64,000 nucleotides of DNA, taken from the NCBI RefSeq assembly GCF_007830315.1, contig NZ_VLKJ01000009.1:91334-155333 (forward strand). The letters run 5' to 3'. Under the pieces are notes generated by a model that had not been told where the DNA came from, did not search any database, and saw only the letters and a program-made list of their open reading frames with translations. Shown piece after piece: positions 28,708 to 36,119 of the stretch; the first letter of the stretch is position 1, and each line of letters begins with the position of its first letter. Both the position numbers and the translations under genes were made by a program. This DNA is from Novosphingobium taihuense. GTDB lineage: Bacteria > Pseudomonadota > Alphaproteobacteria > Sphingomonadales > Sphingomonadaceae.

Positions 28708-28757
28708 GCGTAATCGTTTTCTTACACCTTGCGAAGGATAATGCAATCGATTACGCA
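28708..28757. promoter_or_regulatory. LacI-type operators between divergent esterase genes
   Basis: TGCAATCGATTACGCA (28742-28757) is an almost perfect palindrome; GCGTAATCGTTTTC (28708-28721) carries a second half-site. They can control both divergent hydrolase genes. Confidence 0.65.
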
Positions 28758-28808
28758 CATTGTCGTGAACAAACGGCCAGCGCCTGATGGCCGGTAGGGG
28801 GTGCGACG

Positions 28809-29906
28809 ATGGCTGCGATGATGCGACTGGTAGTGTTTCTCCTGGCCCTGGCTACGATCTTCGGCTTCGGCATATCCGCGAGCGCAAAGTCCGCGCCGCC
28901 TGCGTCCGTCAAAGTGGAAAGCGATGGCACCGTCCACGTTCCGGCGATGGCCGTACCCGTTTCCTCACTGCTCAGCCCTGAGGCGAAGGCTTACATGGCC
29001 GAGCACCTCAAGGACATGCAGGATCCCGAAAAGGTCAAGCAGGTTGCGGGCGTCCCGGTATTCATGAAGGGCTATCTGACCAAGGCGAAGGCCACTTTCG
29101 GCCACACCATGACCGAACGCCAGATCGGCGGGGTCCACGTGTTCGACTATGTCCCGACCGATGGTATCGCCCTCCAGAATCGCAAGCGTGTCCTCATCAA
29201 CCTGCACGGCGGCGGCTTCATGGGCTGCTTTCCCGGTTGCGCAGAACTTGAGTCCATTCCCGTAACGGCGCTGGGCAAGGTGCGCGTCGTCTCGGTCGAT
29301 TACCGGCAAGGCCCGGAGCACGTGTTCCCGGCAGCGAGTGAGGACGTAGCCGCGGTCTATCGCGAACTGCTCAAGACTTATCCGGCGCGCAACATCGGCA
29401 TTTATGGCTGCTCGGCCGGAGGTATTCTGACCGGGATGGCGACGGCGTGGTTCCAGAAGCACGGGTTGCCCCGCCCCGGAGCGATCGGCGTCTTCTGCGC
29501 TGGGCTCACCATGTCGGCCTTCGGCTTTGGCGGGGATGCCGATTACATGACGGCGGCCATCGGCGATGCGCGGCAGGCACCAGCGTGGCCTGCTCCGGCA
29601 GACCTGCCTTGGACCGCACTGCCTTATTTCAAGGGTGCAAGCCCGGCAGACCCGCTGGTCTCGCCCGGTGCGTCGGACGAAACCCTTCGCCGCTTTCCGC
29701 CGACACTGATTATTTCCGGCACCCGGGGTTTCGAGCTAAGCTCCGCCGTGAAAACACATTCGCAGCTTGTTGCCCTGGGTGTTCAGGCCGATCTCCACAT
29801 CTGGGAAGGGCTTTTTCACGGCTTCTTTTACAATTCTGACATCCCGGAATCACGTGAAGCCTACGATGTCGTTCTCCGATTCTTTGATAAGAATCTTGGC
29901 AAGTAA
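28809..29906 (+). CDS. Alpha/beta hydrolase, probable secreted esterase
   Basis: A 365-residue alpha/beta hydrolase with a classical Sec signal peptide (MRLVVFLLALATIFGFGISASA). Active-site elements are LHGGGFMGC (oxyanion), the unusual elbow GCSAGG with the nucleophile Ser, and His in GLFHGFFYN. GGGGG is seven bases before the ATG. It is divergent from the lipase-type gene and shares its operator region. It is the last gene of the LacI locus; beyond its stop the sequence changes to defence and IS debris at about 30.0 kb, so the locus was probably cut here by insertion. Confidence 0.88.
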   Translation: MAAMMRLVVFLLALATIFGFGISASAKSAPPASVKVESDGTVHVPAMAVPVSSLLSPEAKAYMAEHLKDMQDPEKVKQVAGVPVFMKGYLTKAKATFGHTMTERQIGGVHVFDYVPTDGIALQNRKRVLINLHGGGFMGCFPGCAELESIPVTALGKVRVVSVDYRQGPEHVFPAASEDVAAVYRELLKTYPARNIGIYGCSAGGILTGMATAWFQKHGLPRPGAIGVFCAGLTMSAFGFGGDADYMTAAIGDARQAPAWPAPADLPWTALPYFKGASPADPLVSPGASDETLRRFPPTLIISGTRGFELSSAVKTHSQLVALGVQADLHIWEGLFHGFFYNSDIPESREAYDVVLRFFDKNLGK

Positions 29907-30014
29907 ATGGTTTCAGGTGCAAAGATTTAAAAGGAACAATCGTGCGCGAGCTGTCAGGCCAAAGCGAAACGTTCTCTGTGGGCAACGTGGTCTCGTTGCT
30001 GGCATTCCACTTGG

Positions 30015-30470
30015 TTAGGGCCAGCTCCCTGCTCGGCCGACGCGCAGACCTCGCGTTTCACCGTTCAGGGCAACGCTGGTGATCAGAAGGTATCGAACAT
30101 CAGAGTCGGCGAGGCGTCGCGCCGCAGAGACCCGGCGCGCGCCGCCATGCTTCAGCAGCGCATTGATGCCTGCGACCGTCCAAGCATCGCCGCCGCGGAG
30201 CTTTGCCTGCACGACAAGCTTATATCCGTCAGCGAAAACTTTCGTCGTCAAGCGGCCAGGCTCGCTCTCGATGAGCTCGGCATCGATATCCTCCTCAGTG
30301 CCGGGCTCGAGTTCGATCGATTAGGCAATCTTGTTTGCCAGCAGCAGATCCAGCGCGAGCCATACCGACACGTCGATCTGGTAATCATATCCAGCTAGGG
30401 AATGGGCTCCTGATCCGTCGCCATCATCGCCTTCTTCGACCTGATGCGAGGGTGCTTTATCGTCAATCAT
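30015..30470 (-). pseudogene. Broken N-terminal part of a nuclease-type defence gene
   Basis: The frame starts with a good ribosome binding site (GGGGGAG) and an ATG at 30470. It reads SLAGYDYQIDVSVWLALDLL, meets a stop (TAA at 30321-30323, codon 50), then continues in the same frame with EPGTEEDIDAELIESEPG, YKLVVQAKLRGGDAWTV and VRYLLITSVALNG until a second stop at 30015. The pattern of a GYxYQ start followed by a QxK strand (VVQAK) fits the DUF4297/Cap4-like nuclease domain used as the N-terminus of several antiphage proteins. It has one internal stop and no C-terminal remainder, so it is dead. Confidence 0.65.
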
Positions 30471-30951
30471 GCAGGTCTCCCCCGCCTTTCGTGATGACCA
30501 GCCTCATAGAGTTTGAGTATCCACCCCTCATGTGAAACAATCTGCCATCGGGTTCAGGCGTCGCCCATCCGGGATGCGCGATCAGCAAGTCCTCTGCGAG
30601 TGAACGGGCTGATGATTTAGTTGCGGAAGCTTCCTAACCCAGAACGCACGATATTGGCCGCTCGGGTGTGCCTGCGCCTGCAACAGTTTCCGACCAAATC
30701 ACGTCGCTCTGTTGGGGTACATAGAGCACCAGGTTACGCCGACTGCCAATCGAGGCTTATTGTGCTCTTCGTCCGCGGCCGCCGCAAACTCGGACATTCG
30801 CGCTTCATTTTGGTGTTATCGATTCCTGCCGTTGGTTCATCACGATTTTTGAAAGGTTGAAGGCCTTGGCCTGGGGCACCGCGTAATTGATTTAGCCACC
30901 CTCCTGGATGGTACGAAGTCGCCATGGCGCTTCAATGCAGGAGGGTGACCG
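30471..30951. other. Gene-free debris region with dispersed repeat
   Basis: No supported gene in about 480 bases. The best copy of the dispersed repeat (ATTCGCGCTTCATTTTGG, then TTATCGATTCCTGCCGTT) is at 30795-30832. The left end of the IS110 remnant follows from about 30890. Confidence 0.55.
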
Positions 30952-31071
30952 ATGTCGATCTATGCAGGGTTGGACGTGAGTGACAAGACGACGCATGTCT
31001 GCGTGGTCGATGCCGAGGGCAAGGTTCTCCGCCGTGATGTTGTTGCGAGCGATCCGGACGTTTTGCGTTAG
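30952..31071 (+). pseudogene. N-terminal fragment of an IS110-family transposase
   Basis: Thirty-nine codons, MSIYAGLDVSDKTTHVCVVD and on to SDPDVLR, then a stop. This is the N-terminus of the DEDD transposase domain of IS110 elements, with its first catalytic Asp in GLDVS. A ribosome binding site (AGGAGGG) is intact. Everything after codon 39 is missing, so only the left end of the element remains, directly before the defence operon. Confidence 0.8.
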
Positions 31072-31284
31072 CGGATTTAAGGTTCCGCTCTCAGAATGAG
31101 TGATCGGGCAGGACGTTTTAGAACATCAATTCGTATTCTCCGCTGTCTAAAGCAGCTTTCGGCGAAAGATGGTTCAGATCAGCCTTTTCGGTGACTTGCG
31201 CTATTAGTTATTCCGATGAACAACCGCGTTCTGGCGAAAAACTTGCCAGCATTCTACTGAATCCCAAACGACGGCAGTCCGAGC
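31072..31284. promoter_or_regulatory. Probable promoter region of the protease-STAND-nuclease operon
   Basis: About 210 bases, AT-richer than the genes that follow, between an IS110 scar and the first defence gene. The open frames on the opposite strand are shadows. I see no clear operator or -35/-10 pair. Confidence 0.4.
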
Positions 31285-33066
31285 TTGTATACAAAAGAGG
31301 AAATAGCGGCGGCCATCGAGGCCAACCGGTTGGCAGCCGCAGACGCTCTCGCGGCGATTCAGCTTCTTGGTGCCGGTGAGGCTGAAGCGGAAGGCTACGT
31401 CCCCGTTCCGCTGTTGGCCGATGGGCTCGATGCTGCGGCCGACATGTTTGGAGAGGCCAGGGGCGATTTCTGGGTCGGCCGGATCGAGACTCGCGATCTC
31501 CTCGCCGCATTTGCACACGCGCTCTCTGCCCGGGGTGTCGCGGTGGACCTTGAACCAGATCCGATGCCCGAGACCCACGTTGATCCGGCCGTCGCAGAGC
31601 GGTTCCCGAGGCAGGCCACGTCATTCCGCTGCCGCATCATTAGGTCGGGTGCTATATCGGGATCTGGGGTCCTGATCGGCCCCAGTACCGTCCTGACGGC
31701 GTGGCATGTGGTTGCGCCGGCCAATGCATATCAGCCCACGGCTGCGATAACGGACGTGACGGTAATGCTTTCCGACGGGCACAGTTACGGCGCATCGGTC
31801 GTCGCCGCGTCGCCCTGTTCGGAATGCGAATTCTCGGCGAGGATGCCCGCTAACGACGACGCGGTCGCCGAACTACACGACATGGCGCTTCTCCGCCTTG
31901 AAGCGCCAGCTGGAGCTACTCTCGGCTACGCGACCCTAGCTGCCAATCCCGAGCCCTACCGCAAGTCCACGCCGATCTATCTGGTCCACTATCCCGAAGG
32001 CGTGGACCGAGGGCTTGGTGAAGGGGTCACCGGCAAGATACGCAAGATCAGCGCTCGGGTCGGACACACGGTGGGATCGGCCGGCGGGTCGTCGGGGGGC
32101 GGTTGCTTTGATACGCAGCGCGAACTCGTGGGCATCCATCAGGGAAGGCAGCCGAACGGAAAGGGCCGCTATGTGCCGCTCGAGCGCTTCGTGGAACAGG
32201 CGCGGGCGGTGGTTGCCGCCGACATAGCGCCGCCGATCCTGTGGTCCTCGGACGATACGGTCGATGGTCGGCTAGTCATCGGCCGGCGCACCTTCTTCCA
32301 GGCCTTCGCGGCCGCATCTGGGAGCGGCCGTGTTCGTGGTATCCATGTCAAGCGTGCCACCCCGGACGATGACCCGTCCGAGCTCGCCTTCACCTACGAT
32401 CTGCTGAAGAGTCTGGTGGCCCGGAATCCGGCTGCCCGGCTTTGTCGTGTGGCGCTCGGGACGCTGATCGAAGACATCCCGGCCGAGATCATCAGGCGCG
32501 TCGCGGACAGTGGCATCTCGGTGGATGCGCTCGAGGAGCGGCCCGGGGTCGCGAAGGGCCAGACGGCGCCCGAGGCGGTCGGGGCGGACCGCGGCCTGCG
32601 CGCCGCCGATCTCGTCAACAAGGCGGCGGCTGCCGCCGGCGTGACCATCTGGCTGTTCTTCGATCAGCCTGCCGTGTCCTTCGGCGATGAACAGCGTTCC
32701 GCGATGGAGGGGGTGATCGCCAGGTCGCTCAGGCTCGACAACGTCCGCATCGTGGTCGCTGGTCTGGAGGCCGCCGCGATGCCAGGCCAGGACTACTACC
32801 CGAACGGACCGCAGGACGGCGCACTCGGCTTGATGGTCGACTTCATCCGTGGGTTCAGCCGCAATGACGTCATCGCTGCGATCGAGCTGGCCAGCAGGGC
32901 GGCCGGCGCCGACCTCGGCGATGCAGGGGCGGGTATGCTGGCTGATCAGGCGATCCAAGGGCTGCCCGCCAACAACCAGATAATTTCTGCCAGTCTTTCG
33001 GCGGAAGTGGCTTCGCGGCTGTCTGGGCCGATAAGGTCAATGTTTAGGGAGAGGTCGAGTGGTTGA
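31285..33066 (+). CDS. Trypsin-like serine protease with C-terminal regulatory domain (defence operon)
   Basis: A 593-residue protein. Residues 1-100 form a helical N-terminal domain of unknown type. Residues 115-320 are a trypsin-like protease with the triad His141 (TAWHVV), Asp199 (HDMALLRL) and Ser270 (GSSGGGCF). The C-terminal 270 residues include alternating strands such as VTIWLFFDQPAVSF and NVRIVVAGLEAA, which look like a degraded P-loop or STAND-like fold without a Walker A motif. There is no signal peptide, so it is cytoplasmic, unlike housekeeping Deg proteases. The start is a TTG at 31285: an in-frame stop lies at 31258 and no ATG fits. The stop overlaps the next gene by 8 bases. 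It is proposed as the protease component of a STAND-based antiphage system. Confidence 0.82.
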   Translation: MYTKEEIAAAIEANRLAAADALAAIQLLGAGEAEAEGYVPVPLLADGLDAAADMFGEARGDFWVGRIETRDLLAAFAHALSARGVAVDLEPDPMPETHVDPAVAERFPRQATSFRCRIIRSGAISGSGVLIGPSTVLTAWHVVAPANAYQPTAAITDVTVMLSDGHSYGASVVAASPCSECEFSARMPANDDAVAELHDMALLRLEAPAGATLGYATLAANPEPYRKSTPIYLVHYPEGVDRGLGEGVTGKIRKISARVGHTVGSAGGSSGGGCFDTQRELVGIHQGRQPNGKGRYVPLERFVEQARAVVAADIAPPILWSSDDTVDGRLVIGRRTFFQAFAAASGSGRVRGIHVKRATPDDDPSELAFTYDLLKSLVARNPAARLCRVALGTLIEDIPAEIIRRVADSGISVDALEERPGVAKGQTAPEAVGADRGLRAADLVNKAAAAAGVTIWLFFDQPAVSFGDEQRSAMEGVIARSLRLDNVRIVVAGLEAAAMPGQDYYPNGPQDGALGLMVDFIRGFSRNDVIAAIELASRAAGADLGDAGAGMLADQAIQGLPANNQIISASLSAEVASRLSGPIRSMFRERSSG

Positions 33067-36000
33067 CGCCCGCCTTCCACGAGGGCCGGAAGGTTTTTCC
33101 GAGGCACTCGAATATGCGGCCCTGTCAGGTCCTTTCGATCCGAGGGCGGCACTCGCTGCCATCAGTCGGGAGTCGCGCCAGCGGGCGGCGGAAGCCGCAT
33201 CCGCTCTGGCCGCCGTCTGCGACACCAATCCCGACGAAAGCGACACCTGGTTACTGCTGGCACCCAATCGGCAGCAAGTGCTGAGGGCACTCAGGGCGTC
33301 CGGAAGGCTCCAGGACGCCATCGAGCGCCGTCGCACGGACAGCGCTGGCACAATCACGGCTGACCTCTTGGACGCACTTTCCGACACCGGGGCATTCACG
33401 CTTCAACGGGTCGGAGATGCTCTCGGGTCGGCGGGGCGCGAGGTGCTTGTACGGGTCGCGACGGTTCTCGACTGGGCTGGCGAGTTCGCCGCCGCGGCTC
33501 CTTTGCTCGAGTCGTCCCGAACGGCGATCAAGCGATTGGACCTTCTCGCGAGGGGGCAGAACATCCGGGAACAGCCCTTCGTTGGGCGCGCGTCTGAGAT
33601 CAAGCGGCTGATGTCACTGCTGGCGCAGCCCGTTCGGCGGAACGTACGAGGCGTGTTCATGAGTGGACCGCCCGGGATCGGCAAGTCGGCACTCATGGAG
33701 CAGGTCATCCTTAGGCACTCCGACGAGTTTGGCAGTGTCGTCGTGCGGCTCGACTTCGACCGCGCTGGCCTGGACGTGACCGATCTCCGATCGCTCACGA
33801 TGGAGGCGTCGCGTCAGATCGCCGACAGGATCGGCAACGCCGCCCGGGACCTTTTCGACGAGCGCTTGCGCACTGCCGGCCTGCGGGAGGGATCGGAAAG
33901 TGTGCTCGAGACGCGCCGTGCGTTCCCAGAGTCTCTCGCGGCGACGCTCGCCCGGACCCTGGAGGCGGCGCACCGGCCGCTGCTCGTCGTCATCGACACG
34001 CTTGAATCGCTTCAGGCTCGGGGCGAAACCCATCTGCGGCAACTGTTCGACTGGCTTCAGCTCCTGTCGGGTTTGGGCGTGAACCGGATGAGCGTCCTAG
34101 TCGCCGGCAGGGCCGCACCGCCGGCTGAATTCGACAGGGTGGTCGGCGACCCGGTCGTCTTGGAAGGATTGAGTGAGCCCGCGGCGCTCGAGCTCGCCAC
34201 CCGCCTTGAGGTCGAGCCCTCCAGTCGCCACGTGGTCGTCGATCGTGCGGCGGGCGTCCCACTCGCCATAAAGCTCGCGGCTGATATCGTTCGGAGTGAT
34301 GGGATCGGGGCCCTCCCGCGTGACAGGCTGAACCCGAAGCTCGCGAGCGCGATGCTCTACAGGATCCTGCTTTCGAGGATCGATGACGACACTTTGCGGG
34401 ATCTCGCCCATCCAGGCCTAATCGCCCGGCGGATCAGCGCGGACTTGCTGCAGGACGTCATCGGCCCTGCGGTGGGGCTGCCGAGGTTCGGCGACGAGCG
34501 GGCGCGCGAGCTCTTTGATTCACTCGCTCGGCAACATTGGCTGGTAGAGGCCGATCCGAGTGAACCCGGCTTCGTCCGGCATCGTGGTGACATCCGCCGC
34601 GACCTGCTGCCGCTGCTCTATCAGGACAAGCCGCAGCTCTGCGCGCGCATTGACCGTGAGGCGGTCAAGTGGTTCGCTGCGCGCGACGACGACGCGAGCG
34701 CTATCGACGCCCTTTACCATCGGCTCCAGCTTCTCAGGCGATCACCGACGCGGCCTGCGATCCCGGAGCGGCTGGCTCGGCTCATGGATGCCGCGACCCT
34801 CCAAGAGTTGCCAGAGACGGCCCAGGTGATGGTCAAACAGGTGGTCGGGGATTTCAGCAGTACGTCTCCGAACCTGTCGGGGCAACCTTCCTGGAGCGAT
34901 GAACCGCGGGTCGTCCGGGATCTCGTGAACATAATCTCCAAGGCCGACTGGGCCGAGGGCCGGGCGCTCGTAAATCGCATCGAGCGCACCTCAGGGATCG
35001 ACCCGAGGAGCCGGTTGGCGGACGCCGTCAGAGCGTTCTGGTGGCGAGCGGGACAGTGGTACGATGCGAACTGGTTGCTGCGGGAACGCGATCGCATGGG
35101 GGGGGATGACACCGATCTGCGGCAGCTCGAGCCGCCGCTGGCGGTCGCCCGCATCGAGATGCGCGGTGAGTATGGTCGCGCGGCCCAACTGCTCAAGCGC
35201 CCGAATGAGCTCCTGCGGGATACGCCGCTGATATCCGGGCTGACCGGCATCAGCCGATATGGCGGGCTCGCCTTCCGCCTCCAGCGGGTGGCCCCCGACA
35301 TGCTGGGTTCGTTTGAGATCGAGGAGGCACCGGATCCGGTGCAATCCGCCTTCAACCGCTGGTCGGCTGAAGGGCCCGGACAGTGGGATGATGGCGCCAT
35401 AGAATTTGTTCATCGCCGACTACTGTCAGTGGGTGTCAGCCTTCAAGGACCTGCGCGCCCGTGGGTCGAGACCCAGATGATGGCATCTCTGACCCCATAC
35501 GCGGGAATGGTGGTGAACTTGGCCCAAGGCGATCGTCTCCTGTCGTCCAGGGCGCGGGAAGCGGTCGCTACGCTTCTTGCCGGACCCCATTCGCCCCTCT
35601 TGCTTGCCGACGAGATCGCTGTCCCGCCGCACGCGGGTGTCGACATCGAGCCAATCACGGCGATCGCCAACGCCGGGCTTTTCGCGGAGTGGGCGGAGGC
35701 ACTCGGCTATGTGCTCGAGCACCCGAACCTCCGGAGCATCGGCCGCGCCGCTGACAACTGGCGACGGACGATCGCGGGAGACTGGAAATACGGTCCTGCT
35801 GTTCCCCGCGGATGGAAGCCTCAGCTGATCGACGAGGTCTTGAAGGCGCGAATACATCGGCATCAGAATAGCCCCGCGCCTCGCGAGCTCGCGTTCATCC
35901 AGCTCTCCGCCTGGGTTCCGCACCTTGGGTCGGGTGAGGCCGTGTGGGACCTCATCCAGCGTAGGTCCGCAGGGGCCCTGGCATCTGCATCGCGCGCACG

Positions 36001-36103
36001 TGTCGAGGGAGGGTTCGCAGCGGCCGCGGCCAAGCTCCGCCAATACAAGGTTCCGACAGCCTTCGTGCCGTCGATTATCACGTTGATCGAGGCGAGGTAT
36101 TAG
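33059..36103 (+). CDS. STAND NTPase (defence operon sensor/switch)
   Basis: A large P-loop NTPase of 1014 residues. An N-terminal helical domain of about 175 residues precedes VGRASEIKRL and the Walker A motif GPPGIGKS (203-210); the Walker B-like strand LLVVIDTLE holds Asp313. A winged-helix-like part and a long helical C-terminus follow, the usual STAND order of effector/adaptor, switch and sensor repeats. The GTG at 33059 has GGGAG upstream and overlaps the protease stop (GTGGTTGA), so the two proteins are made in step. In the known AVAST systems, STAND proteins sense phage proteins and then switch on an effector; that role is inferred here. It is followed by the protease-nuclease gene after 16 bases. 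Confidence 0.85.
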   Translation: MVDARLPRGPEGFSEALEYAALSGPFDPRAALAAISRESRQRAAEAASALAAVCDTNPDESDTWLLLAPNRQQVLRALRASGRLQDAIERRRTDSAGTITADLLDALSDTGAFTLQRVGDALGSAGREVLVRVATVLDWAGEFAAAAPLLESSRTAIKRLDLLARGQNIREQPFVGRASEIKRLMSLLAQPVRRNVRGVFMSGPPGIGKSALMEQVILRHSDEFGSVVVRLDFDRAGLDVTDLRSLTMEASRQIADRIGNAARDLFDERLRTAGLREGSESVLETRRAFPESLAATLARTLEAAHRPLLVVIDTLESLQARGETHLRQLFDWLQLLSGLGVNRMSVLVAGRAAPPAEFDRVVGDPVVLEGLSEPAALELATRLEVEPSSRHVVVDRAAGVPLAIKLAADIVRSDGIGALPRDRLNPKLASAMLYRILLSRIDDDTLRDLAHPGLIARRISADLLQDVIGPAVGLPRFGDERARELFDSLARQHWLVEADPSEPGFVRHRGDIRRDLLPLLYQDKPQLCARIDREAVKWFAARDDDASAIDALYHRLQLLRRSPTRPAIPERLARLMDAATLQELPETAQVMVKQVVGDFSSTSPNLSGQPSWSDEPRVVRDLVNIISKADWAEGRALVNRIERTSGIDPRSRLADAVRAFWWRAGQWYDANWLLRERDRMGGDDTDLRQLEPPLAVARIEMRGEYGRAAQLLKRPNELLRDTPLISGLTGISRYGGLAFRLQRVAPDMLGSFEIEEAPDPVQSAFNRWSAEGPGQWDDGAIEFVHRRLLSVGVSLQGPARPWVETQMMASLTPYAGMVVNLAQGDRLLSSRAREAVATLLAGPHSPLLLADEIAVPPHAGVDIEPITAIANAGLFAEWAEALGYVLEHPNLRSIGRAADNWRRTIAGDWKYGPAVPRGWKPQLIDEVLKARIHRHQNSPAPRELAFIQLSAWVPHLGSGEAVWDLIQRRSAGALASASRARVEGGFAAAAAKLRQYKVPTAFVPSIITLIEARY

Positions 36104-36119
36104 AAGGGGAGGAGATACG

